Origin: Paralvinella palmiformis
Lineage: Eukaryota > Annelida > Polychaeta > Terebellida > Alvinellidae
Assembly (NCBI GenBank): GCA_025642065.1
Contig: JAODUP010000107.1
Location: 1,008,501-1,072,500, forward strand
Reading direction: 5' to 3'
DNA: 64,000 bases
Program-made: the position numbers and the translations under genes
In this document: piece after piece, positions 55,565 to 61,350 of the stretch
Layout: each line of letters opens with the position of its first letter
How positions within the stretch are numbered: the first letter of the stretch is position 1
The notes under the pieces: generated by a model
Databases searched by the model: none
The model's input: only the letters and a program-made list of their open reading frames with translations
Told to the model about the DNA's origin: nothing

Positions 55565-56461
55565 GAGTATTTGCAAATTATTCTGACAAAAGAGACATTG
55601 TTTGGGACTATGATGCTGACTCATTAAATTTAGTTTTTATTATTATTCTAAACCCTTAGTTATATATGCATATGGTCCAACTGACCCTCGACAAAAGAAA
55701 TCTTTAAAGCTCATGCAAAGCGTGGCTTTTAAGTGTGTGTGTTATTCACATTCTTCTAAATATATTATGAGATTCTGTAGGAGAATGTCACGTACTATGG
55801 ATTTGTAATGTTCCACAAAGTTGCTGCACTTTCTAGCATTTGAACTGATAATCTGTACACCCTCAAAGCTCATCGTAATATTATAATTACATAAGACATG
55901 ATTCTATGATTTAATATTTAATTTCCATTTCCAGGTTTGTGCATAGAGTATCATCATCATATTCCGACTGAACAGTCTACAGTTAGTACAGTAATTACAT
56001 CATCATCATCATCACAAGCAGGATCATCATCAACAACAACAACAACATCAGCATCAACAACAAGACACATCACCAGACCTTATTACATTGCATCAACAGC
56101 GTATTCTTCCACCACAACCAGCACTTCCATTGGAAATAGTCCTATTGAGAATAACGTTGACGGTAACAACATCAACAACAACCCAGACAATTTGGCCAAG
56201 TCTCGAGCGACGAAGCTGTGGCCGGGATTCGTTACCACCATCGTCTGTATATGTGTCTTCATCCTCGTGCTCTTTATTGTGATGTTCGGTTTACTGCAGG
56301 CAAAGTCCAGTGAGAAACTCTGCTGGCGTACGCGGTACGCACCAGTGCCCACCATCTACCAGAACAACCATTCCCAAAAAGTACAGTTTCAGAATGGTAC
56401 GACCAAGGTACCGCTGGGCATTGATGATTTCGTCGACGAGGAGGAGACGTCATCTGCATGA
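24570..56461 (+). CDS. Furin-2/PCSK5-like proprotein convertase, 5'-partial, 21 exons
   Basis: This gene encodes a membrane-anchored Ca-dependent serine endoprotease of the kexin/furin family, which cleaves precursor proteins after dibasic sites in the secretory pathway. The visible exons total 3,495 nt, exactly 1,165 codons including the stop, and every junction keeps frame at GT-AG sites. Domain order is: catalytic domain ([22 protein letters not shown]), P domain ([17 protein letters not shown]), linker, about ten furin-like Cys repeats, Ser/Thr stalk, TM helix, acidic tail. Ten repeats plus a TM helix resembles insect Furin 2 and the long PCSK5 form rather than furin 1, which has few repeats. 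Signal peptide, prodomain and the catalytic Asp (DDG) are missing and probably lie left of the window. Family assignment is very secure; the choice among furin-2, PCSK5 and PCSK6 names is inference. Confidence 0.95.
24733..24908 (+). repeat. SINE-D copy with (ACTC)n tail
   Basis: The head is gtgcaatcgtagcacaatta with box B cagggttcaaaacct. The body is followed by aatactcactcactcagtca. It lies 87 bp after the donor of the first visible exon. Confidence 0.6.
26328..26521 (+). repeat. SINE-A copy with 13-bp target duplication
   Basis: Full length with a small change in box A (gtgatcctatcggtagcg). The flanks taagtaggtagtc (26315-26327) and taagcaggtagtc (26522-26534) differ at one base. Confidence 0.93.
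26740..26832 (+). repeat. 23-bp tandem repeat, 4 units
   Basis: Units of ttattcgcagaaaattgcgt plus three bases, starting at 26740, 26763, 26786 and 26809; the last is diverged. It stays open in more than one frame, which is expected of a short repeat. Confidence 0.85.
26833..29142. other. Intronic DNA, nothing recognised
   Basis: Unique-looking sequence with (TG)n at about 28166-28198 and a (CA)/(GA) run at 28278-28320. No exon, SINE or LINE match is seen. Confidence 0.4.
29143..29400 (-). repeat. SINE-D copy with (TGAG)n tail
   Basis: (TGAG)n at 29148-29238 is followed by ctatgtttagtcttggtagt and tacatacctgggacagatta, in the same arrangement as the copy at 4325. Confidence 0.55.
30475..30648 (+). 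repeat. SINE-A copy with 13-bp target duplication, short 5' end
   Basis: The duplication ttatgtaacgttt is at 30462-30474 and 30649-30661. The copy starts at tggtggtctagcgg, so the first gcgcctcc bases are absent. The tail is only caatca. Confidence 0.92.
30662..32976. other. Intronic DNA with microsatellites
   Basis: A mixed TTG/CTG run at 30706-30735, (TC)n then (AT)n at 31075-31124, (GT)n at 32279-32307, and (CT)n then (GT)n at 32779-32835. No exon or transposon recognised. Confidence 0.45.
32977..33190 (-). repeat. SINE-D-like copy with GTGA/GTCA tail
   Basis: gtgagtgagtgagtaagcca and gtcagtcagtcagtcaacca are followed by a body whose reverse complement has gaatgtttcatccatc and a head with actgcactgcactgtagact. 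Confidence 0.5.
33440..33499 (+). repeat. (TTG)n-(GGT)n microsatellite
   Basis: Two adjoining trinucleotide runs, ttg then ggt. They create false open frames of poly-Leu, poly-Gly, poly-Cys and poly-Val. Confidence 0.95.
34480..34632 (+). repeat. Divergent SINE-A-like copy
   Basis: The head is gctaatggcgtggttggcag with ggtgttccaatccgggc as box B. The body has gaagggtgtttcatgtttca, then cgatatcgtttagccagtct and taactgtaaaataaat in place of the ATC tail. Confidence 0.55.
35593..35744 (+). repeat. SINE-A copy, 5'-truncated
   Basis: It begins at agatcaccaccacttcag, lacking box A, and is otherwise complete to atcattatcatcg. It lies about 230 bp before the His exon. Confidence 0.85.
35976..36064 (+). 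CDS. Convertase exon b: active-site His
   Basis: The acceptor is tctttatcttcag and the donor g|gtaagt. The split Arg is completed by the first base, giving [16 protein letters not shown], then [15 protein letters not shown]. The His of RHGTRC is the general base of the catalytic triad (furin His194). The residue three before it is Glu, as in PC5-type enzymes, where furin has Asp191. The following 443-bp intron contains a SINE-E copy and a 66-bp tandem duplication. Confidence 0.95.
36120..36225 (-). repeat. SINE-E copy next to (CA)n
   Basis: On + it reads gagtccctgaagaaacgtcc, then gtttgaattcacggttcgag and attctctgtgccttattata, followed by (CA)n. It matches 16070-16175 in reverse complement. 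Confidence 0.7.
36247..36378 (+). repeat. 66-bp tandem duplication
   Basis: Two nearly identical copies of a unit beginning acaatgtttagtatgttaga, starting at 36247 and 36313, in the intron between exons b and c. Confidence 0.9.
36508..36680 (+). CDS. Convertase exon c: substrate-pocket strand
   Basis: The acceptor (ctgttgtccag) follows a CT run. The exon reads [19 protein letters not shown], then [20 protein letters not shown] and [18 protein letters not shown], ending in phase 0. IYSASWGP is the family hallmark beside the S1 pocket. Residues matching furin Glu236, Asp258 and Asp264 are kept. The next positions read DDIGMV where family members usually have DDGKT, an unusual change. The following 882-bp intron shows no repeat I can name. 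Confidence 0.95.
37563..37778 (+). CDS. Convertase exon d: oxyanion-hole Asn and S1/S4 residues
   Basis: This exon is 72 whole codons, phase 0 at both ends. It reads [17 protein letters not shown], then [19 protein letters not shown] and [25 protein letters not shown] carries the oxyanion-hole Asn; PC2 has Asp here, so this is not PC2. CDGYTNSI includes the residues equivalent to furin Asp306 and Tyr308. The 567-bp intron downstream carries a SINE-A fragment 110 bp after the donor. Confidence 0.96.
37888..37994 (+). repeat. SINE-A copy, 5'-truncated with internal deletion
   Basis: Reads caacagatcactaccaccta, gaatctcagcgtgggcatat, ctgaagggtgtttca and then jumps to gtttagcctaacagg, missing the cacttcgcttcattacc part and the tail. 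It is in the intron after exon d. Confidence 0.8.
38346..38446 (+). CDS. Convertase exon e: nucleophile Ser
   Basis: The acceptor is ttttgacag and the donor aa|gtaagc. The exon reads [20 protein letters not shown], then [25 protein letters not shown] contains the nucleophilic Ser (furin Ser368). The 756-bp intron that follows is AT-rich with no named repeat. Confidence 0.96.
39203..39306 (+). CDS. Convertase exon f: end of catalytic domain
   Basis: The exon reads [20 protein letters not shown], then [22 protein letters not shown] and NGVGRK are conserved family landmarks before the P domain. It ends one base into a codon completed by the next exon. The 2.9-kb intron that follows holds two (TA)n tracts and copies of SINE-B (40310) and SINE-D (41395). 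Confidence 0.95.
39532..39606. repeat. (TA)n microsatellite
   Basis: A long TA run with a gata interruption in the intron after exon f. A second (TA)n lies at 39862-39897. Confidence 0.95.
40305..40593 (-). repeat. SINE-B copy with (ATT)n tail
   Basis: On + it starts with (AAT)n, then atgtgacatttatatagcgt and gaaccagtcgccacacaaca, and ends in the tRNA-like head (reverse complement gatagcgccgttagttagag, with cgtagccgaac in the box B position). Matches 61351-61878. Confidence 0.8.
41395..41578 (+). repeat. SINE-D copy with (ACTC)n tail
   Basis: The head is tatagtgcaattattagagc with cgtcgggattagaactaagc in the box B position. The body has ctgtgggatgttttcttaac and the tail is cactcactcactcactca. 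An open frame across it is incidental. Confidence 0.65.
42180..42297 (+). CDS. Convertase exon g: catalytic/P-domain junction
   Basis: The exon reads [20 protein letters not shown], then [30 protein letters not shown] matches furin SHSYGYGLLD, the last catalytic-domain strand. WTTVPEQ and the Cys that follows begin the P domain. The acceptor is ttcccttattcag. A (TA)n tract ends about 40 bp before the acceptor. The 555-bp downstream intron contains a SINE-E-like copy and another (TA)n tract. Confidence 0.95.
42510..42600 (+). repeat. SINE-E-like copy
   Basis: Reads gttttagcagtgtccagtaa, ggcactggcacggataatca and tgaattgtgaattaatcagg, matching SINE-E with moderate divergence. Confidence 0.55.
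42853..42975 (+). CDS. Convertase exon h: P domain, first half
   Basis: The exon is 123 nt, phase 2 at both ends. It reads [18 protein letters not shown], then [20 protein letters not shown] and [21 protein letters not shown] matches the P-domain strand before the RRGDL motif of other convertases. The 364-bp intron that follows has no named repeat. Confidence 0.95.
43340..43527 (+). CDS. Convertase exon i: P domain, second half
   Basis: The exon reads [20 protein letters not shown], then [20 protein letters not shown] and [29 protein letters not shown] and [10 protein letters not shown] are P-domain hallmarks. With the previous exon it gives RRGQL where most family members have RRGDL, so the RGD-like tripeptide is lost. 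The 1.3-kb intron that follows has (TG)n and (TA)n tracts and no recognised transposon. Confidence 0.96.
44821..45056 (+). CDS. Convertase exon j: P-domain end and charged linker
   Basis: The acceptor is tgtttgacag. [13 protein letters not shown] closes the P domain (furin: TKFTLVLYGT). A hydrophilic linker follows, with [18 protein letters not shown] and a Glu/Asp/Ser-rich part ending in phase 0. The RRR run is a possible basic cleavage site, which is inference. The 975-bp intron downstream is AT-rich without a named repeat. Confidence 0.94.
46032..46138 (+). CDS. Convertase exon k: first furin-type Cys repeat
   Basis: The acceptor is ttgtttgttgcag. The exon reads [20 protein letters not shown], then [16 protein letters not shown], the start of the Cys-rich region. 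Two donors are possible, gg|gtcagt at 46139 and acg|gtaaat 25 bp further on. The first fits, because it leaves two bases that join the single leading g of the next exon. The second would break frame. Confidence 0.85.
46926..47019 (-). repeat. SINE-A 3' fragment just upstream of exon l
   Basis: Only the tail-side half is kept: (GAT)4, tggtgttttacggccacttt, then caagggtaatgaagcaaagt. It ends about 55 bp before the exon l acceptor. Confidence 0.82.
47074..47267 (+). CDS. Convertase exon l: second furin repeat
   Basis: The acceptor is ttctgcccttta|g. The exon reads [19 protein letters not shown], then [19 protein letters not shown] and [16 protein letters not shown], ending in YPG. CxxCxxxCxxC spacing with GPDPDSDC is typical of furin-like repeats. 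Minus-strand SINE-A copies flank it on both sides, ending about 55 bp before it and starting about 80 bp after it. The downstream 1.26-kb intron beyond the SINE is AT-rich. Confidence 0.93.
47346..47524 (-). repeat. SINE-A variant copy
   Basis: The reverse complement starts gggcgcatccatggcctaac, with box B ctgggttcaaaccccgg. It shares its head type with the interrupted copy at 9562. It starts about 80 bp after the exon l donor. Confidence 0.82.
48523..48676 (+). CDS. Convertase exon m: third furin repeat
   Basis: The acceptor lies in a T-rich run (tttgtttgttggttttag). The exon reads [19 protein letters not shown], then [18 protein letters not shown] and [14 protein letters not shown]. The CxxCxxxCxxC pattern is clear. 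A (TG)n tract lies in the 350-bp downstream intron. Confidence 0.93.
49027..49188 (+). CDS. Convertase exon n: fourth furin repeat
   Basis: The acceptor is tttctcctgtag. The exon reads [20 protein letters not shown], then [18 protein letters not shown] and [16 protein letters not shown]. It is 162 nt, phase 2 at both ends, and holds one repeat. Skipping it would keep frame. The next intron is only 188 bp. Confidence 0.94.
49377..49486 (+). CDS. Convertase exon o: fifth furin repeat
   Basis: The acceptor is gttttatcccag. The exon reads [20 protein letters not shown], then [18 protein letters not shown]. The 1.35-kb downstream intron contains a degraded GGAAAA-rich hAT-like element (50275-50560) and a (TA)n tract. 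Confidence 0.93.
50275..50560. mobile_element. Degraded hAT-like MITE relative
   Basis: It begins CAGGGTACCCACAGCAC and continues with gggaaaacggggaaaatgac and repeats of cagggaaaa, close to the start of the MITE at 9713 (cagggttcccacgcgtcctg, then gaaaacctggaaaatgac). The right end is unclear, possibly ggctgtgtag at 50557, and no 8-bp duplication is seen. Confidence 0.5.
50833..50935 (+). CDS. Convertase exon p: sixth furin repeat
   Basis: The exon reads [20 protein letters not shown], then [15 protein letters not shown], with donor ct|gtgagt. Together with exon o it forms a 213-nt frame-neutral block. The 1.1-kb intron downstream starts with a GAT/GGT trinucleotide run and a SINE-B fragment. 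Confidence 0.93.
51010..51219 (-). repeat. SINE-B fragment
   Basis: Reads catgctgccgtttaacgtgc, gatttttatggatgagtaaa and ccacatgacagcattgcagc, ending in the head (reverse complement cacgatggcacagttagtaa). It lacks the tail part. Confidence 0.75.
52032..52241 (+). CDS. Convertase exon q: seventh furin repeat
   Basis: The acceptor is cttgatattgcag and the donor tt|gtaagt. The exon reads [20 protein letters not shown], then [20 protein letters not shown] and [18 protein letters not shown]. It is 210 nt, phase 2 at both ends. The 868-bp downstream intron is AT-rich with no named repeat. Confidence 0.94.
53110..53312 (+). CDS. Convertase exon r: eighth repeat and start of ninth
   Basis: The acceptor is ttgttaccttacag and the donor g|gtaagt. 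The exon reads [20 protein letters not shown], then [20 protein letters not shown] and [17 protein letters not shown], ending in [12 protein letters not shown], which opens repeat nine. The 705-bp intron downstream has no named repeat. Confidence 0.94.
54018..54151 (+). CDS. Convertase exon s: end of ninth furin repeat
   Basis: The acceptor is gtttttgtatag and the donor ggg|gtgagt. The exon reads [19 protein letters not shown], then [17 protein letters not shown] and QQYYNRHDG. It ends in phase 0. The 445-bp downstream intron contains a minus-strand SINE-E-like copy. Confidence 0.93.
54305..54375 (-). repeat. SINE-E-like fragment
   Basis: The stretch tatgtgccagtgctttgttc then cacactgccaaaacacgcac is the reverse complement of the SINE-E head (gcagtgtggaa...gcactggcac). 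The box B part is not preserved. Confidence 0.5.
54597..54762 (+). CDS. Convertase exon t: tenth furin repeat and double-Cys cluster
   Basis: The acceptor is cgttatcttttctag. The exon reads [20 protein letters not shown], then [16 protein letters not shown] and [20 protein letters not shown]. The CC...CC.C cluster closes the Cys-rich region ahead of the stalk. The 1.17-kb intron downstream carries a LINE 3' end, (TA)n and a long (CTGT)n. Confidence 0.94.
54812..55050 (-). mobile_element. LINE 3' end fragment
   Basis: A (TAA)n tail at 54820-54845, then aataaagcgcccttactagc, gccactgtacaaataatatg and gatgatgcatttctaatgta. The same 3' UTR as 15313, with the coding part nearly gone. It is in the last intron. 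Confidence 0.72.
55375..55409. repeat. (TA)n microsatellite
   Basis: TA run between a short TG run and the (CTGT)n array in the last intron. Confidence 0.95.
55418..55564 (+). repeat. (CTGT)n microsatellite
   Basis: About 35 tetranucleotide units with a few two-base deletions. It gives false open frames of Cys-Leu-Ser-Val on one strand and Thr-Asp-Arg-Gln on the other. Confidence 0.95.
55935..56461 (+). CDS. Convertase last exon: stalk, TM helix, cytoplasmic tail
   Basis: The acceptor is tttccatttccag. After LCIEY comes a low-complexity Ser/Thr/Asn stalk encoded largely by TCA and ACA repeats and likely to carry O-glycans. The TM helix is about 56227-56290 (core [17 protein letters not shown]). 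The tail begins near [17 protein letters not shown] (56336-56347) fits the YxxPhi sorting signal. Near the C-terminus [12 protein letters not shown] forms an acidic cluster with Ser/Thr. Furin-family tails use both signal types for trans-Golgi recycling, so that location is inferred here. The stop is tga at 56459. Confidence 0.95.
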
Positions 56462-57479
56462 CATTAATCCTTCTGCTTTGTTAATGGCCTTCCTAGGAAA
56501 ATATATTCTGGACATCATTTGTCGTCCTGTTTCCACGGTCGATCTGTCGATTCGTTGGCTACGGGCTCATTTTTTTTTGTGGCAGTCTAAAATTTACCTG
56601 AGCTTTCTCATCATTGGAGTGGCTTTTTGACTGTTATGGGTCCGAATCATTTCCTTTGAAAAACTGGAGCATTTATATTTCTTCGATGTCTCGGCAGGAG
56701 CACTTCGCCATGAGCATGTTATGTCATCCCAGTCTGAAGCTGTCAGGATGGGGAATTGTTCAGAAGCTTGAATGCTAGCTTTATCGTTCACTCACGTGGG
56801 ATCTCTTATAATGTGTTGGTTTATCTTGTATCCTATTTATAGAGTTTTGGCTCGATGTTCATTATAAGAAGTTGACAACTGTATCTCACTCCATCAATCT
56901 ATTTAAGATTCAGCACGTCCCATTACATAAGTGAGATGACGTATTTCGACGTTTCATCTTGTCACGGTCGTAGTAACTCCAGCATTATTATATTCCACGA
57001 CATGACAATGTATCGTGAAACATAGCCTGTAGCAAATGATGCCGTCTTTGGATCCTGCCAGATGAAGTTCATTGAAAGCGACTACCAGTTCCGAACGTGG
57101 CATTCTCTTGTCTTACCGCATCCAACATTCCAGTATTAATAGACGGATTGGTCGTTCGGCCATGGCTTCTCTGACTACGACAGGTTCAGGTCGAGTTATT
57201 TATTAACAGAAGTGACAAGGTTTTTTTGGGGGGGGGGATGGGGGTTCCCTTGTTTTTTGGGAGTTAAATCGTCGTTGTTCCTGTAGGGTCCGCGTTGATC
57301 TTCATTCGTTTACTGAGTTATTGTGTGTGTTCTGTTTTGTTTGTGCCATAGTAGTTTAAATCCGCAGGTGTATTCGTCGTCACTGCTGTGTTCTTGATAG
57401 AAGCGTCGTCGTGTGTGCGTCCCGTAATGGACTTGCGCAGCATTGCTGTTCGCCGTCGGCAGCATTATACACACGAACC

Positions 57480-57485
57480 AATAAA
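57480..57485 (+). promoter_or_regulatory. Candidate poly(A) signal AATAAA
   Basis: This is the first canonical hexamer I found after the stop codon, about 1.0 kb downstream, followed by T/G-rich sequence. It is the most likely proximal polyadenylation site. Confidence 0.45.
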
Positions 57486-58065
57486 GCATAGGGGTTTTAT
57501 TTTATGATTTGCGGCATGCATATGTCATGGGTGTGAGCTCGTGCTATTTTCTAGTCAAGGAGAAATTGTTGTACTGCCTTGGTTAGTGTTTGGTTGGGAA
57601 TCTCTGGTTTATCATCTGTGTGCGTGTGTGTGTGCATGCGTGTGTGTGTGTGTGTGTGTGTCACAATGTTTTTTTAATTATTAAATATGAGTTGTGAGTT
57701 GTGTAACAGTCTTCAGCATTTTTTAAACTGAAGAAGACAGAACAAATTGTCCGCATGAAGTTGTCTCTTAACACTGTCCCAGTATCGCATGTGAACGGGT
57801 GGTCTTCTCCCCAGAATATCTGATCCAAACAACGGTTTTGTTTATGTGTTATGTTCATGTTTTGTGTTCACTCCAGTCATTTTACTAAGGATTATTTAAT
57901 CATTTTTGTACTCTGGTATCTTATTGTTTGTGTGTAAAGCTTTTCATAGTCGTCAGCACAGAAATCCTGTATTAAAGTTACTCTCTTAGATTGCAATAGT
58001 GGTCTCATCTGTGTTTGTGTGTGGGTGGGTGTGCCGGCCCTTAACTTGAAGCTTAAGCATTAATT

Positions 58066-58071
58066 AATAAA
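58066..58071 (+). promoter_or_regulatory. Candidate poly(A) signal AATAAA (middle)
   Basis: A canonical hexamer 1.6 kb after the stop, followed within 40 bp by a TG-rich run that could act as a downstream element. A variant ATTAAA lies at 57971. Confidence 0.3.
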
Positions 58072-58768
58072 CACAAGGTTGAATACACTTCTGCAGTGTA
58101 TCTGTGTGTGTGTGTGTGTTTGTGTGTATGTGTCCATTCTTGCCTTCTCGTTCTGTTTTCTGGATAGCAATGAATTTCATGAGAACCATTAATACATTTG
58201 GCTGCGGTGTTATTCCCTAGGACATGAACACACACAAACACACACCTACACACACAGAGAGAAAGAGTGAGAATTTCATTATATATCCACACTGTATTTG
58301 TATACAGTCGGGAAACATTATAAAAATCAGCATTAGACTGTACTGGATAATTGTATTGTAGTGAATCCCTATAAGGCGCTCTGGCTTTGTATATAATGTT
58401 TGGCCGAAGGCCAAAAACAGTAAATACACCCAGGTATTGATAATATATGAGAACCTATGATATGACAACACACAGTGCTGCCTATAGTACATTTATTGAG
58501 TGATATGACGATGTGGCTGTATGTGGGTTTGAGAGAGAGTGTTTGTGTGTGTGTGTGTGCTAGTGTAGTGATATAGGCATTTGAATTACATCAAGTATAA
58601 TCATCATGTTGTTGTTTGTTGTTAAGCATTTTACCATTCTCACCTTCTGTAATCATTGGCTTAAAGGCTGATTAATCCATGAATGTCTGAGTGAATCAGG
58701 TGAAAATAAGATGATTATATTTAAATACAGTAATATTTTATGATATATGTGTATGAATTGAGACGTTC

Positions 58769-58802
<34 letters not shown>

Positions 58803-58880
58803 GGTATACTACATTGACTGTCATGTTTGATTATGAATGTATTGTGATATGTAAAAAAAATGAAGTGAACACCATTTTAC

Positions 58881-58886
58881 AATAAA
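58881..58886 (+). promoter_or_regulatory. Candidate distal poly(A) signal AATAAA
   Basis: A canonical hexamer in acaataaactg, 2.4 kb after the stop, followed by a T/G-rich stretch (aatgtttgttaatgtctg). It could serve a longer 3' UTR. Confidence 0.3.
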
Positions 58887-59129
58887 CTGTTAGAAAATAA
58901 TGTTTGTTAATGTCTGATTGATGTCATCTCTCTTGTGAACTTCATATCCAAAGATTAATTGCCAAGCTCAAACCCAATCAGTATTAAGACACAACAATCT
59001 TTCGCCTTGTGAATTAAGGTGGAACGTTTAATATTCCCCCCCCATTCCGAAGACGTAAGCACTATTTTTCTGTATTGGTGCGCTGCCATAGTGGTGGTAG
59101 TAATATTAATACTGTGTGTGTGTCAAGTT

Positions 59130-59420
59130 TGGCCTCATGGGTAGAGCATGAGACTATATTTGGCTGTGGTCATTCTGTGCGGGAGGTCGCAGGTTCGCGT
59201 TTTCATATCGCATGTTAGTTAAAATTAAAACTAAATTGGGTGGATCGGACAACTTAGAAGGGGTGTGAAGGATATGCTGTTTCATAGTCATCTTCGGCCC
59301 ATTTAGCCTACCATGTGTACATCAATCATCTTATTACCTTTATTCTTTGTCCTAGAAAATGGTAATTTTGTCCTGGAAATGTCCCGGAAAATAATATTTT
59401 CATGGCTGAGACAACCACGA
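59130..59420. repeat. Mosaic of tRNA-like head, MITE body and SINE-A tail
   Basis: A tRNA-like head (ggcctcatgggtagagcatg, box B gtcgcaggttcgcg) is followed by gttagttaaaattaaaacta and attgggtggatcggacaact, shared with the MITE at 9713. A SINE-A tail piece (ggcccatttagcctaccatg) comes next, then ttgtcctagaaaatggtaat and ataatattttcatggctgag, the MITE 3' end. Confidence 0.55.
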
Positions 59421-60284
59421 ACAATCTTACTGAAATAAGGGTCAGGTAGTGAGGTCACACAATCTTGATTCAGGTTTTAAAAAATTATCTAAAATATCAA
59501 CTCGATTGATCAAAGTAAGCCAATGCTAGTATTTGATACATTTGCCAATAATGTAACTGATGGAGCTTAAAGCACGTCTGTTCGTGGTATTTTGTATCTC
59601 TGACCTGACTTCATCGGGATCCAGATGCCCACATAATCCTTGTGGCATCTGAGGTCAGACAGAACACGTGACTTCCTTTCCGCCATAATATAGCATTCGA
59701 GGTAATGGCGACCCTCCATTAATTAGGTTTATTTAATTATATCTATGATATCAGCTAGAGTTCGAGATTATTATATAGGGATTTGGGTTACCTTTATAAA
59801 CATTACACATTTAAATTGTATTTATCAGAGTTGAATTCACTGACTTGTTCCTTTAAGTTCCCGCGCCGGGAGAACCGATCTCCCGTATTTTAAACGAAAA
59901 CGACCTTTTGATAAATATGCTATATGTGAGATCAATTTTATGTAAACGATTTGTGTCCAATGATAATACAATGTATTCGCAGTTAGGGAAAGTATTTTGT
60001 TACCTTAAAGTACCAGATTTCCGTTCTTATTTACGTTCAAAACCCTTATTTTCCTAGACTCTCCAATTTACGTATAAAAGCCGGGTTTTTTTTCACATAT
60101 AAATCTCCCATATTGGCATTTCTGAAACTTAACATTTGTGATAAGGGCGTAAATTTCAGGTACAAAAACTGTCAAATGGGGGAGTTAATTTGCTTTGATT
60201 TTTTGCCACTGGAGTCACCATGCAGTTCCTCGGAGTAGCCCGATCTCCCAGCGATTTTGTCACGATCTTCCATCCAAGTGCATC

Positions 60285-60690
60285 AAGACAATTTTAAAAG
60301 CAGCAAAAGGAAAGTTCTTTTAGCTTCGCCGCTGATACCACCAAGAAATTCAACTTCAACAAGAGACGCTTGTGCGATATGTTGTCAAAGGCTTTTGAGA
60401 AGTCCATTATGTTTACGCCCGACTAGACACGTTTAACAAATTCGTCGGCAAGGTCTTTTACAAAGAAGATTAGCTGTGTTTGGCAAACGAACCTCTTTTA
60501 GAACCTGTTCTGGAATCATTGGGTGATGTTTTTACAACGTAAGTGTCCTTTTAACCTCTGATCCTGTGATGTGCTCCATCAGTTTGGAGAACACGCATGT
60601 CAGGGAAATTGATCGGTAACTAAGTTTGATTTCTATTTTCATTCATCTACCTCGGTTTAACCAGTCCAAATATCATTTTCGGCTCTGAGT
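60285..60690 (-). mobile_element. Decayed LINE reverse-transcriptase fragment
   Basis: The minus strand, with shifts, gives YRSISLTCVFSKLMEHI, then a KAFDN-like stretch (CQHIAQASLVEVEFLGGI in a shifted frame). YRPISLTCxxSKLMExI and KAFDxVxHxxLLxKL are reverse-transcriptase motifs of CR1/L2/Jockey elements. Stops and shifts make it inactive. SINE-C follows directly. Confidence 0.65.
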
Positions 60691-60705
60691 GCTGCATCGA
60701 AGCTT

Positions 60706-61069
60706 ATTTGTTTGTTTTATTTTTCGGGGAGAATCCCCAGGCTGTCGCTTATTCGGCACAGCCTCTATGTTGGAGTGGTTGAGAAGCTTCTCCCCCACCA
60801 CTCGCAGGGGAGCAGTACGAAAAGATGGAACCGAAATACCCTGAGGGTGGTTACTGCCAGAGTGTTTACGTCATCAGGGGGTCTTTAGCGTCCCCTTTTA
60901 AAATAATTCAGTGGAGACGGCAGCGCCATTTAACGTGGTCAGCTGCCCACGATGATGTGAGCCGAGAAATTGATCTTTGGAAAAGTTTCGACCTCTTGCT
61001 GGGATCGAACCTGTGACCCTTGGCACCAAGTGCCGAGTGCTTAACCGCTAGGCCACCGGAGCCCACTAC
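60706..61069 (-). repeat. SINE-C copy, near full length
   Basis: The reverse complement starts gggctccggtggcctagcgg with box A tggcctagcggttaagc and box B ggttcgatccc, like a Leu or Ser tRNA. The body contains gaggtcgaaacttttccaaa, cacgttaaatggcgctgccg and ggggattctcccc, ending in an A-rich tail aaaataaaacaaacaaat. Short flanks cgaagct (60698, 61070) are a probable target duplication. Confidence 0.8.
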
Positions 61070-61074
61070 CGAAG

Positions 61075-61111
<37 letters not shown>

Positions 61112-61350
61112 CAACCAAACTTGAAATCAGGATTACGATTACTGATTGCAATTATTCCATGACTACAATAAACGGTATGTTTTTGTAACCACTCCCCCCC
61201 CCCGGGGGGGGGCTCCGTTTTCAGTAAACATTTCTTCATACGAGGCAACATATCATCTTTATCAAGGATAAATAGTCGGATCAGTTAGTTTCGTCACATA
61301 GAATCAACTTCATATAATCAGAAACATCTATAGCCGAACAGATAGCGCGG

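Larger units (their letters stand above)
56462..58905 (+). other. Probable 3' UTR of the convertase gene and flank
   Basis: After the stop there is no further convincing coding sequence. The stretch is T-rich with (TG)n tracts near 57620-57660 and 58104. The mRNA end cannot be fixed from sequence; candidate signals are listed separately. No SINE copy is seen here, unlike the DNA further right. Confidence 0.5.

Noticed and set aside
55361..55627. Open frames of Cys-Leu-Ser-Val and Thr-Asp-Arg-Gln repeats
   Set aside because: Both are artefacts of the (CTGT)n microsatellite.
60990..61066. Possible Leu/Ser tRNA gene on the minus strand
   Set aside because: Boxes are good, but the SINE-C body follows without a terminator and the unit recurs at 62615.
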